Shown piece after piece: positions 1-8,355 of a stretch of DNA of 64,000 nucleotides. The stretch is from CAZEQJ01 sp964514385. GTDB lineage: Bacteria > Bacteroidota > Bacteroidia > Cytophagales > Cyclobacteriaceae. The DNA lies in assembly GCA_964514385.1 (NCBI GenBank), contig CAZEQJ010000001.1:186001-250000 (forward strand), given 5' to 3'. Under the pieces are notes generated by a model. That model was not told the DNA's origin and searched no databases. It was given only the letters and a program-made list of their open reading frames with translations. Every line of letters begins with the position of its first letter. Position 1 is the stretch's first letter. The translations under genes were made by a program, and so were the position numbers.

Positions 1-2
1 TA

Positions 3-659
3 TTTTTCAGCCGTACTCCAAAGCTGGAGGCGCGGTGCAAATGGCATTCGTTTGCTGAAAATGAAAAAGTAGCGCAAGCTTTTATTCAACTCACCTATAA
101 CTCCCTTGCCAAATCTAACCTGCCCGTATATCATGTAGGTGAAAAACAGCAGCGTGGTGCTAGCTTCGGTAGCAGGTTTGCAAACGCCTTTCAGCAAATA
201 TTTGATAAAGGCTACGAGGCCGTCATTGCGGTGGGTAATGACACCCCCGGATTGTCTGAAGTGAACTGGCATCATGTAATTTGTGCCCTTTCCAGCGGTA
301 AGGCCGTGCTTGGCCCGGACCGGCGAGGTGGAGCCTATTTGATAGGCCTTACAAAGTCACAGTTTGAATACTCAACATTCGAATCAATACCCTGGCAGAC
401 GCGTGATGTTTTTAGATCTCTTTACCATTTAGTTGGGAACTGCACCCTGCTATCAAAGCAGGATGATCTGAATTCAGCAAGGGAACTACTCACCTTTATC
501 ACCCGTGAATCATGTAACAGACACTGGTGCCGAATACTCAAACATCTCGTCAGCTCACCAGAGGTAAATGCCGCAACCGGCACCTTCAAGAGCTTTCGTT
601 ATTATTGTGCAGACTACCTAAGAGGCCCTCCCTCAGGGCATGCTATCCGGTTTTATTAA
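3..659 (+). CDS. DUF2064 family protein (glycosyltransferase-A-like), 5' end outside window
   Basis: The reading frame is open from base 3, so the gene begins before the window and only its last ~218 residues are here. The first visible residues FFSRTPKLEARCK resemble the N-terminal nucleotide-binding motif of the DUF2064/TIGR04282 family. About 75 residues later AVGNDTPGL matches the conserved GxDxPGL-like segment, in which N-D replaces the more usual D-C/S. The family has a GT-A fold related to CofC and molybdenum-cofactor nucleotidyltransferases, and its substrate is not established. The segment GGAYLIGL also fits the fold. The stop lies 29 bp before the TonB receptor, so the two could be co-transcribed, but I see no functional link. 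Family assignment is fairly confident; function is unknown. Confidence 0.72.
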   Translation, partial: FFSRTPKLEARCKWHSFAENEKVAQAFIQLTYNSLAKSNLPVYHVGEKQQRGASFGSRFANAFQQIFDKGYEAVIAVGNDTPGLSEVNWHHVICALSSGKAVLGPDRRGGAYLIGLTKSQFEYSTFESIPWQTRDVFRSLYHLVGNCTLLSKQDDLNSARELLTFITRESCNRHWCRILKHLVSSPEVNAATGTFKSFRYYCADYLRGPPSGHAIRFY

Positions 660-688
660 TAAGTCATTCACAATAATTATTTCATTAC

Positions 689-3600
689 ATGAAAAATTTA
701 TTTTCGTGGGCATTATTGCTGCTCACTTTAGGTGCTGCTTATGGTCAGGCTGCACTTGAAATCTCTTTATTTGATAAAAAAAATAATCCTGTTTCGTTTC
801 ATCCGGTGTTGATTTCCAATGAATCGATCGGCATCAGCCTGGAGGTAAACACGAACGAAAATGGTCGAGTCAGGGTCAACGGCTTATCAACTGCCGGACA
901 ATATGTGGTGACTGCTGCCGAAAATGCAATATATAAACCTCTGGTTTCGGGGGAAATCACCCTTCGCAACAACCACACACACTCCATTATCCTTGAGATG
1001 CAGGAGAAGACAGACACAGAGCTGGATGAGGTGGTCATCAGAGCACCTTCACGTGTTGCTCAGATCAATGCTATTAATGCAGAAGTGGCATCTGAACTCT
1101 CTGAAAGGGAAATCTATCAGCTGCCCATAGAAGGCCGCGATATCACTCGTGCATTGTATCGCCTGCCGAATGTAACTCAGGCAACCGGTTTTTTCCCGGA
1201 AGCACCCAATGTCAGTATCAATGGAGCGAATTCATTATTTAATAACTACATGATCGATGGTCTGGACAACAATGAGCAGTTTCTGGGAGGGACACGCTTT
1301 AACATTCCGGTAGGGTTTACCCAAAACATTACGGTTCTCACCAATAATTATTCTGCAGAATACGGCAATACCGGAAACGGCATCATCAATATCACCTCCA
1401 AATCCGGGAGTAATAATATTTCAGGAGAGGCATTTTTTGTTACAAGGCCGGGTGTTTTCGATGCCCCCACGGATTTTGTTCTCCGGGACTTGTCAGGAAA
1501 TCAGGTGAAAGATGGGTTTATGCGATTTCAGGGAGGCTTTGGAGTTGGGGGACCCATCGTAAAAGATAAGACTTTCTATTATCTGAACATGGAACACACC
1601 ACCGACGTTAAGGATAACCTCTTAACCAGTCCGTTGCTCAATGTAAACGAGACCGTCCGTGGCCGCAATAGCTTCAACTACCTTTCCGGTAAAATCGATC
1701 ACTTCTGGTCAGGCCAATCCTCTTCCAGCCTTAGGGTAAATGCCGGATTTGTAAATATCGGCAGACAGGCAGGTGGTTTAAGTGGAGGTGTGGCTTTCCC
1801 GAGTGCTGCCAATGCTCAGACCAGAAACTCGCTTAACGTCGCCAGCAATAATATTTTCAAGCTGGGTGATGTTACGCTGGAAACAAACGCGCAATACGCC
1901 ACATTCGACTGGACCTACGCCCGTCCGGTAAATCCTGAAAGTCCGAATGTTACGGTCGATGCTCCGGATGGCACAACTATAGCCGTTTTAGGTCATCCGG
2001 GATTTGTTTTTGACAGCCGGCAGACCACCCTCCAACTTCAACAGAAAATGACATGGGAAAGAGAAAACCACAACATTCGGGCCGGAGTAGAAATATTATC
2101 CACTGATCATGCGCTTTTTGGAGGCGGTAACCCAAATGGCAGCTATACTGTGCAACTGAGTACCAATCAGCTTGATGCCCTTGCCAACATGAACCCGGGT
2201 AGTACATTATCCATTAATGATCTCCCCGAAGATGTACTGGTCACTGCCTACAATATTGAATTACGCCCCAGTAGTTTCGGGAAAAGGCAAACCATTTACA
2301 GCGCCTATATCGAAGATAATGTACAGGTTAACGATCAATTGAAGGTCAATCTCGGGCTTCGATATGACTACGATAATTTGTCAAGAGGCGGGTCGTCACA
2401 GGGTGACCTGAATAACATCGCCCCCCGGCTTGGATTCAACTATAAACTGGGCAGCAAGAGTGTGATCCGCGGCGGTTACGGTGTGTTTTATGATAAAATA
2501 TTATACGCCATTTACAGCGACGCCTTACAACAAAACAACAACTCCGATGACTTCCGAAGGCAAATCCGGTATTTTATTGAGCAGGGTATCCTTCCGGAAA
2601 ATACCGATATAGATGCAGTAACTTTTGATGGTAACCTGACCGTAGGTGTATCGGGAAATAATGCTGGCATCACCTATCTGGACGGACCAGCAGCCAGCAG
2701 CTTTGCAGATCAACGAAATCAGTTTTTTAATGAACGGCGTATACTGAACCCTGACGGATATGACAACCCCTACACTCACCAGTTTAGTCTGGGCTATCAA
2801 TATCAGATAAATGATGATGTATTATTTTATGTAGATGCCTTGTATAACAAGGGTGAAAACCTGTTTCGTACACGTAATATCAATGCTCCTTCAGCATGGG
2901 ATTACTCACGCAGTGCCGCTGAGGGCGTGGCCCGAAGCACATCATGGGCTGATGAGACCCGACCACTGCCAGTTTATGAAAACAGCTACGGGATAATAAA
3001 CGGCGACACCCTCGGTGGCATTGCCAGAAACCTGGTTTACACTGAAACCAATGGAGAAAGCCGCTATTATGCCGCAAGTGTAAACCTGCAAAAGAATCGA
3101 GGTAATGATATATACGCCTTTCGCCTTATTTATACCCTATCTTATCTTGAGAATAATACAGAAGATATCAATTTCAGGGCTATGGATAATAATGACTTTA
3201 CTGCCGAATGGGGTCCGGGTATCAACGACCGAAGACATGTGATCAACGCGTTTGGATCAGTATTTCCCATTGACAACCTGACCCTGACATTAGCGGCCCT
3301 GATCCAAAGCGGACAGCCGGTAAACAGAATTCCTGATGCTTCGCAATATGTGGCCATCAATCGGGATGGATCTTTCGTAACTGATGATGGAGTACCCATT
3401 ACCACAAACGATCTGAACGGTGACGGAGGTGCATTTGGTGATGCGTACGTCGGCAACAACGACCGTTATCCCGGCGAGGCAAGAAATAGTGATCGACTGC
3501 CCTGGGCTGAAACCTTTGATGTAAGTGTACAATATCAGGTTCCAGTATCTAAAGGATATTTCGAGTTGCGTGCTGACGTTTTCAATGTGCTGAATGCAAA

Positions 3601-3733
3601 CAACCTGAGTGGATACAGCAATAACGCCACCCAAAGCAATCAAATTCAGACCGGACCCGTGTCGATGGGGATAATACAGCGGAATGCCGCTCCTCCCCGG
3701 CAGTTTCAGTTTTCACTTAGGTATATATTCTAA
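689..3733 (+). CDS. TonB-dependent outer-membrane receptor
   Basis: A 1014-residue outer-membrane receptor. Residues 1-19 are a signal peptide ending AYGQ. Residues ~22-105 look like a carboxypeptidase-regulatory-like (CarboxypepD_reg) beta-sandwich, and a plug domain follows at ~125-245 (REIYQLPIEGRDI, MIDGLDNNEQF, YSAEYGNTGNG, ITSKSG). The rest is a long beta-barrel ending in the aromatic SLRYIF, typical of barrel proteins. Such receptors import substrates using TonB/ExbBD energy. There is no SusD-like partner, so this is not a standard SusCD pair. The stop overlaps the start of the nucleoside hydrolase by one base (TAATG), implying translational coupling and a substrate related to nucleosides. 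That substrate is inference from context; the receptor family itself is clear. Confidence 0.92.
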   Translation: MKNLFSWALLLLTLGAAYGQAALEISLFDKKNNPVSFHPVLISNESIGISLEVNTNENGRVRVNGLSTAGQYVVTAAENAIYKPLVSGEITLRNNHTHSIILEMQEKTDTELDEVVIRAPSRVAQINAINAEVASELSEREIYQLPIEGRDITRALYRLPNVTQATGFFPEAPNVSINGANSLFNNYMIDGLDNNEQFLGGTRFNIPVGFTQNITVLTNNYSAEYGNTGNGIINITSKSGSNNISGEAFFVTRPGVFDAPTDFVLRDLSGNQVKDGFMRFQGGFGVGGPIVKDKTFYYLNMEHTTDVKDNLLTSPLLNVNETVRGRNSFNYLSGKIDHFWSGQSSSSLRVNAGFVNIGRQAGGLSGGVAFPSAANAQTRNSLNVASNNIFKLGDVTLETNAQYATFDWTYARPVNPESPNVTVDAPDGTTIAVLGHPGFVFDSRQTTLQLQQKMTWERENHNIRAGVEILSTDHALFGGGNPNGSYTVQLSTNQLDALANMNPGSTLSINDLPEDVLVTAYNIELRPSSFGKRQTIYSAYIEDNVQVNDQLKVNLGLRYDYDNLSRGGSSQGDLNNIAPRLGFNYKLGSKSVIRGGYGVFYDKILYAIYSDALQQNNNSDDFRRQIRYFIEQGILPENTDIDAVTFDGNLTVGVSGNNAGITYLDGPAASSFADQRNQFFNERRILNPDGYDNPYTHQFSLGYQYQINDDVLFYVDALYNKGENLFRTRNINAPSAWDYSRSAAEGVARSTSWADETRPLPVYENSYGIINGDTLGGIARNLVYTETNGESRYYAASVNLQKNRGNDIYAFRLIYTLSYLENNTEDINFRAMDNNDFTAEWGPGINDRRHVINAFGSVFPIDNLTLTLAALIQSGQPVNRIPDASQYVAINRDGSFVTDDGVPITTNDLNGDGGAFGDAYVGNNDRYPGEARNSDRLPWAETFDVSVQYQVPVSKGYFELRADVFNVLNANNLSGYSNNATQSNQIQTGPVSMGIIQRNAAPPRQFQFSLRYIF

Positions 3734-4662
3734 TGGACAGACGACGATTTATTATAAAAAGTGCACTCACTGCGGGTGCATTTTCCTTTTTCAATTTCAG
3801 GTTGTTGCACGAGCAGGATTCAAGGCTCCCATTAATCATTGATGCCGATACCGCCAATGAAATAGACGATATTTTTGCCATTGTCAGAGCATTGAAAGAG
3901 CCTTCATTTCAGGTTCATGGCATTACTTCATCACAATGGCATTCATCTCCTCAGGCTACAGAAAACACAGTCAGCGAGAGCTATTTATGGAATAAAAAAA
4001 TCACCGATGCACTTAATGTAGATGTTCCTGTATTGATGGGCTCAAATATTCCTTTGACGCATTCATTCCGGCCGCAACCATCTCCGGCATCGGCATTTAT
4101 TATCAGTATGGCAAGGAAAATGGAGAATGGGAATAAACTAAATATTGCCATACTGGGTCCCTGCACTAACATAGCTTCTGCAATTCTGGAAGCTCCTGAT
4201 ATTGCAAGTCGTATTCGTTGCCACTACATTGGGCTATGGCATGGCCGGGAAGAAAATACCTGGAGTAAAAGAGAATTTAACACGGGTAATGATCCCATAG
4301 CACTCGATGTATTGCTCAACCATCGAGAGGTGGAAATGCACATCATGACAGCCTCGGTTTCAAAAAATCTTGTATTCGACAAAGCAACCTCCATGAAATA
4401 CTGGGGGAATAAAGATCCTTTTTTCGAGGAAGTGATGCAACGCTGGGAGAGTTTTGACCGCTACTGGCAAGCTGAGGACCCGGAAAATAACCTATGGACA
4501 ATGTGGGATGTGGCTATAATTGAAGCATTGGCTGACCCTACTACGGCAGCACAGGGGCTCTTTGAAACACCTCATGACAACCGGAGTCGTGAAATTTATG
4601 CATATACTTCCATTGATGCTGAAAAAATGAAAGAGAACTTCTGGGCCTCCTTGGGAAAATAA
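3733..4662 (+). CDS. Nucleoside hydrolase (IUNH family), exported
   Basis: 309 residues. The N-terminus MDRRRFIIKSALTAGAFSFF resembles a twin-arginine (RRxFxxK) export signal, so the protein probably acts in the periplasm. Residues 37-46, DADTANEIDD, match the calcium-binding aspartate cluster DTDxGNDxDD of inosine-uridine nucleoside N-ribohydrolases, with Ala replacing the second-position Thr. The segments NIAILGPCTNIASAI and GNDPIALDVLL fit the family core, and WDVAIIEALADP sits where the family has its C-terminal active-site segment. The enzyme would split ribonucleosides (or a related N-glycoside) into base and ribose. Its ATG overlaps the receptor stop by one base. True substrate specificity cannot be read from the sequence. 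Confidence 0.85.
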   Translation: MDRRRFIIKSALTAGAFSFFNFRLLHEQDSRLPLIIDADTANEIDDIFAIVRALKEPSFQVHGITSSQWHSSPQATENTVSESYLWNKKITDALNVDVPVLMGSNIPLTHSFRPQPSPASAFIISMARKMENGNKLNIAILGPCTNIASAILEAPDIASRIRCHYIGLWHGREENTWSKREFNTGNDPIALDVLLNHREVEMHIMTASVSKNLVFDKATSMKYWGNKDPFFEEVMQRWESFDRYWQAEDPENNLWTMWDVAIIEALADPTTAAQGLFETPHDNRSREIYAYTSIDAEKMKENFWASLGK

Positions 4663-4669
4663 ATGGGGA

Positions 4670-4702
4670 TTTCAGAATCAGTTTTGGTATGTGATTCCGA
4701 AA
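4670..4702 (+). terminator. Possible terminator hairpin after the nucleoside hydrolase
   Basis: Arms TTTC-a-GAATCA (4670-4680) and TGATTC-c-GAAA (4692-4702) pair over ten positions with one internal mismatch and an 11-nt loop. It lies just after the hydrolase stop. What follows is AT-rich but not a clean T-run, so termination is plausible rather than certain. Confidence 0.4.
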
Positions 4703-4766
4703 CAATATACTATAATTATTTTAATATTTATTTGTATATTTATAATTCAGCTATAAGAAAGACCCT

Positions 4767-6215
4767 ATGAGGTATGTCTATATTTTATGCCTGATCCTTC
4801 CACTTTATCCTTACGCTCAGGAGCTGGGAATCAGCCTTGCGGAAATACGACAACATGTAAAGCTACTATCCTCATCACAATTTGAAGGCAGGTTAGCCGG
4901 AACGATGGGCTGTAAAAAAGCTGCAGCATATATTTCAGATGCCTTTCAACAGATAGGATTGCACCCATATGATGAGGACTACTATCAGGAGGTACCGCTA
5001 AGAAGAGTCTACTGGCAGGATGTATATATGAAAACCGCTTCTCATTTATTAAGTGGAGAGTCATTTATCTTTAAAGGCAACAAACCTTTGGAAGAAGAAA
5101 CCGAGTTTGAGGTAGTCTTTGGCGGGTCGGGCAGCGAAGCCGAACTTCAGCATCTGGAGGTTGAAGGCAGGCTCGTTTTTGTACTGCTGCAAAATTTACG
5201 CTCCTATTATCATGTCAATGAGCTGTTGGCAGATCGGGGGGCAGAAGGTATTATTATGGCCAACCCCTATAATGAAGCACAGTTTGAATCGATTTACCGC
5301 GGTTATCAATCCTTCCAGCAAAAGCGGAGAGTTACACTTGACCGCCAGATACAAGACACATTGGTAATTCCTGATATCACTGATTTTCTGAACAGGTACA
5401 CTATACCCGCCTTCCGCATAGCTGATATACATGGCATTTCCACACGAAAGCTGCTTGACCATATTGAAAATAAAACAACTGATCAGGTACCTGTGGGTGT
5501 TGTTACCGTAAAATGCAATCGCATTTCGGAGCAGATAATATCAAATAATGTAATAGGTATCATTCCCGGTACCAGTGAAAAGGAGGTATTAATAACAGCA
5601 CATTATGACCACCTCGGCATGGATGATAATCAAATATATCACGGTGCTGATGACAATGCCAGCGGTGTGGCGGCTATGGTTGAACTTGCAAAATATTTTA
5701 AAACCACAACACCAACATTAACCATGAAATTTATTGCTACTACTGCAGAAGAATCAGGCCTTTATGGCGCTATTGAGTATACATTGAAGGATGATTTTGA
5801 CCCGGAAAAGGTCGTAGCAGTATTCAATATGGATATGATCAGCAGGATGGATGACCGCCACAAAAATCTGAAATATTTATATGAACTCGGCGCCGACAGA
5901 TATTCCATTTTTGAGCCGGCACTCGTGCACGCAGACAGCATGATGGAAAAAATCAAAATAGAACGATATCCGGAGCCTTCCTCCGTGCCTCTGAGTATTT
6001 ATTCCCGCTCTGATCATTTTCCTTTTGCTCAGCATGGCATACCGTCTCTGTTTTTCTTTGCCGGCTTACATGATGATTATCATCTTACCACAGATACAGC
6101 AGATAAGATCAATTACAGAAGGCTTTCAGAACGAACCGAACTGATCGGATATACGATAGAGACTTTTATTGATGTCTATGATCTGGCTATTCAAGAAAGC
6201 GCTGGAGGTCATTAA
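4767..6215 (+). CDS. M28 family zinc metallopeptidase (exported aminopeptidase-like)
   Basis: 482 residues with a short signal peptide (cleavage near YAQ, residue 18). Zinc-ligand motifs of the M28 family appear in order: HYDHLG (~279), HGADDNASG (~290), TAEESG with the catalytic Glu pair (~326), NMDMISR (~355) and RSDHFPF (~415). Residues ~100-270 form an insert consistent with a PA-like domain (FGGSGSEAELQHLEVEGRLVFV, GAEGIIMANP). Such proteins act in the periplasm or outside the cell on peptide N-termini. The gene stands alone, 104 bp after the nucleoside hydrolase, and its last 29 bases overlap the 3' end of hisA on the other strand. Enzyme class is confident; substrate is unknown. Confidence 0.9.
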   Translation: MRYVYILCLILPLYPYAQELGISLAEIRQHVKLLSSSQFEGRLAGTMGCKKAAAYISDAFQQIGLHPYDEDYYQEVPLRRVYWQDVYMKTASHLLSGESFIFKGNKPLEEETEFEVVFGGSGSEAELQHLEVEGRLVFVLLQNLRSYYHVNELLADRGAEGIIMANPYNEAQFESIYRGYQSFQQKRRVTLDRQIQDTLVIPDITDFLNRYTIPAFRIADIHGISTRKLLDHIENKTTDQVPVGVVTVKCNRISEQIISNNVIGIIPGTSEKEVLITAHYDHLGMDDNQIYHGADDNASGVAAMVELAKYFKTTTPTLTMKFIATTAEESGLYGAIEYTLKDDFDPEKVVAVFNMDMISRMDDRHKNLKYLYELGADRYSIFEPALVHADSMMEKIKIERYPEPSSVPLSIYSRSDHFPFAQHGIPSLFFFAGLHDDYHLTTDTADKINYRRLSERTELIGYTIETFIDVYDLAIQESAGGH

Positions 6216-6906
6216 GGTGTATCTTCTTCTCATAGATGGCTTTCCCTATAATGGCACCATAAACGCCGGTATCCTGAAGCTGCCCAAGGTCGTCAAGCGA
6301 TGAAATACCACCACTGGCAATAATATTCAGTGAGGGAAATTCCTGTTTCATTTCCTGGTATAGGGCGGTATCCGGACCCTGAAGCATGCCATCTTTTTCT
6401 ACAGGGGTGGAGATTATGGTTTTAATGCCCTTTTGAATATATCGGCCAATAAAATCGCGCCAATTCTCATCGGTACGCTTTGTCCAGCCCTGGATGGCAA
6501 TTCCACCATCTTTAATATCTGCCCCAAGTAATATCTTCTCTCCCCCGTACTGAACTATCCACTCGTGTACCAATTCACTGTTGTGCACAGCCACACTTCC
6601 GGCAGTAATTTTGGATGCGCCAGCATTGAAAACATCACGTATGGCTTCATTAGACTTAATGCCTCCGCCAAAATCAATAATAAGAGAGGTGCCAGATGCC
6701 AGTTTTTCGAGCACCTTCAGGTTTTTTGGCTGGCTGGCTTTTGCTCCTTCAAGATCTACAAGGTGGAGGTGTGTCAGTCCGTGGTCTTCAAACTCAAGTG
6801 CCACGTCAAGGGGGTTGGCTGAATACTCCTTTTTATTGTCATAGTCTCCTTTTGTCAATCGGACACATTTACCATCGATAATATCAATAGCTGGAATGAT
6901 GATCAT
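6187..6906 (-). CDS. hisA: Phosphoribosylformimino-5-aminoimidazole carboxamide ribotide isomerase
   Basis: 239 residues, a full-length (beta/alpha)8 barrel. MIIIPAIDIIDGKCVRL is the HisA start signature with the catalytic-type Asp in AIDI. The phosphate-binding elements DFGGGIKS, SGGISSLDDL and GAIIGKAIYE are in place. It performs the Amadori isomerisation of ProFAR to PRFAR, the fourth step of histidine synthesis. Its ATG overlaps the hisH stop (ATGA at 6903-6906), so the two are translationally coupled. No hisF, hisI or earlier his gene is adjacent, unlike the usual hisGDCBHAFI order. The 3' end overlaps the convergent M28 gene by 29 bases. Confidence 0.96.
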   Translation of the reverse strand: MIIIPAIDIIDGKCVRLTKGDYDNKKEYSANPLDVALEFEDHGLTHLHLVDLEGAKASQPKNLKVLEKLASGTSLIIDFGGGIKSNEAIRDVFNAGASKITAGSVAVHNSELVHEWIVQYGGEKILLGADIKDGGIAIQGWTKRTDENWRDFIGRYIQKGIKTIISTPVEKDGMLQGPDTALYQEMKQEFPSLNIIASGGISSLDDLGQLQDTGVYGAIIGKAIYEKKIHLNDLQRFLE

Positions 6907-7484
6907 AAGGATAGGAAGTTTTTAAGGATTTTTTCACCTACATGGCCTGATTTTTCAGGATGTGGTTGTATGGCGTAAAAGTTGTCGCGATGAAGTGCAG
7001 CGCTAAAGGTTTCACCATAGCTGGCCGTGGCAATTGTATCTTCACTTACTTCTGCGAAGTAGCTATGCACAAAATAGGTATACATCTCTCCCGCTATGCC
7101 GTCAAACAATCTTCCTCGTGTGTTTTCCAGCCTGTTCCACCCTATCTGAGGCACTTTACGTGCAACTGTAAATCGCTTTACTTCAATATTGAAAATGCCA
7201 AGGCACTGCGTGTCGTTTTCTTCCGAATGACGGCACATCAGCTGTAGCCCCAGGCAAATTCCCAAAAAAGGCTGCCTGAGGTCAACGATCACTTTATCCA
7301 GATTTTTTTGTTTCAGATACGTCATAGCGGTGCTGGCCTCCCCCACTCCAGGGAAAATTACTTTATCAGCACGCTGCAACTCGACGGGATCGTCGGTGAC
7401 TAAAGGATTCACTCCAAGTCGGTTAAGCGCATAGGTCACCGATTGTACATTCCCGGCGTTATACCTGACGATTGCAATGTTCAT
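6903..7484 (-). CDS. hisH: Imidazole glycerol phosphate synthase, glutaminase subunit HisH
   Basis: 193 residues from the ATG at 7484 (MNIAIVRYNAGN). An 8-codon longer frame exists, but it would begin inside the -7 promoter element, so I chose the internal ATG. Class I glutamine amidotransferase features are present: nucleophile Cys in FLGICLGLQLM, and the His-Glu pair in QPHPEKSG. HisH supplies ammonia from glutamine to HisF to make imidazole glycerol phosphate and AICAR. The partner hisF is absent from this window. The gene is followed directly by hisA with a 4-base overlap. Confidence 0.95.
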   Translation of the reverse strand: MNIAIVRYNAGNVQSVTYALNRLGVNPLVTDDPVELQRADKVIFPGVGEASTAMTYLKQKNLDKVIVDLRQPFLGICLGLQLMCRHSEENDTQCLGIFNIEVKRFTVARKVPQIGWNRLENTRGRLFDGIAGEMYTYFVHSYFAEVSEDTIATASYGETFSAALHRDNFYAIQPHPEKSGHVGEKILKNFLSL

Positions 7485-7505
7485 GGCGCATATTTTATAA
7501 AGCGC

Positions 7506-7513
7506 CAAAGGTA
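7506..7513 (-). promoter_or_regulatory. -7 promoter element of hisH-hisA
   Basis: On the minus strand the sequence TACCTTTG matches the Bacteroidota -7 consensus TAnnTTTG. It ends 21 nt before the hisH ATG. I do not see a -33 TTTG at the expected spacing, so it is a half-match. Its position supports the shorter hisH start. Confidence 0.5.
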
Positions 7514-7526
7514 ATGATTTTGAAAA

Positions 7527-8282
7527 TTATCCGTGGGCCTGTGGCTCCTCTTTTACGGCAATTTTCATTTCCCGATCAAGATCAGGAATACAATCAGCAA
7601 GTTGCTTAAACGAGTCAATAACAAAATACTCCTTCTGAAACACATCCTTGCGATAAGGTGTGCGCAGTATTTTTGCCACATCAAAGGGATGACGTGCGGG
7701 CTTTGGATCATGTATACTGTAATGCGTTTCACCTTTGGAACTCAGAATACCGGCACCGTATATACGTAAATTACCATTTTCCTGAATAAGGCCAAACTCC
7801 ACCGTAAACCAGTATATTCTTGACATCAGTTCTATAGCCCATTGGTTATCAATGTACACCAGGGCAATCTTGCTAAGCTCCTGAAGAAAGTCAACTACGT
7901 TCTGATTGGTAAGCAACGGTACGTGACCGAATACATCATGAAACATGTCGGGCTCTTCCAGATAATCCAGCTCCTCCATTTTTCGCAGCCAGGTACTTGC
8001 AGGAAATTTTTTATTGGCGAGAAGCTCAAAAAACTCTTTATCCGGGATAAGACCCGGCACAACTACGAGCTCCCATCCGGTATATGAACTGAGGTATTGG
8101 TTTGTCTCGTCAAACCGGGGAATTTTGTCAGCCACAAATCTAACACGATCGATACCCTCAATATATTCCTGTATCGCTGCACCCGGAAGTTCCGGATATT
8201 GACGTTCATACAACAGCTTCCAGACCTGAAAATCTTCTTCTTTGTATTTTTCGTAGTCCTGAGTCATAAGTTCCATAATCAT
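7527..8282 (-). CDS. phhA: Phenylalanine 4-monooxygenase (tetrahydrobiopterin-dependent)
   Basis: 251 residues (a second ATG two codons in, at 8276, is an equally good start). The catalytic core of aromatic amino acid hydroxylases is complete: EPDMFHDVFGHVPLL gives iron ligands His115 and His120, and YWFTVEFGL gives the third ligand Glu162. The protein is close to the ~260-residue length of single-domain bacterial enzymes and lacks the ACT regulatory domain of animal forms. It converts phenylalanine to tyrosine using tetrahydrobiopterin and oxygen. It lies upstream of hisH in the same direction but hisH has its own promoter element. A sequence TGTGTATAAT on the minus strand about 30 nt upstream could serve as a promoter, though it is not the Bacteroidota type. 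Phe versus Trp or Tyr substrate is inferred from bacterial precedent. Confidence 0.93.
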   Translation of the reverse strand: MIMELMTQDYEKYKEEDFQVWKLLYERQYPELPGAAIQEYIEGIDRVRFVADKIPRFDETNQYLSSYTGWELVVVPGLIPDKEFFELLANKKFPASTWLRKMEELDYLEEPDMFHDVFGHVPLLTNQNVVDFLQELSKIALVYIDNQWAIELMSRIYWFTVEFGLIQENGNLRIYGAGILSSKGETHYSIHDPKPARHPFDVAKILRTPYRKDVFQKEYFVIDSFKQLADCIPDLDREMKIAVKEEPQAHG

Positions 8283-8319
8283 CTCTTTTTACCTAACGGT
8301 TGTTAGGGTGATTATACAC

Positions 8320-8348
8320 AAAAAAGGTGTTCCTGCAAAGAACACCTG
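8320..8348 (-). terminator. Intrinsic terminator of the DUF1573 gene
   Basis: Read on the minus strand, a perfect 8-bp stem AGGTGTTC/GAACACCT with loop TTTGCAG is followed directly by a run of T. It begins 8 bases after the DUF1573 stop. Confidence 0.85.
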
Positions 8349-8355
8349 CTAAAAA

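Noticed and set aside
7485..7506. GGCGC/GCGCC inverted repeat just before the hisH ATG
   Set aside because: One arm overlaps the -7 element, so it would only partly lie in the mRNA, and five pairs are too few to claim a regulatory hairpin.
8294..8307. Short palindrome CTAAC-GGTT-GTTAG before phhA
   Set aside because: Only five pairs; no second copy noticed, so not claimed as an operator.
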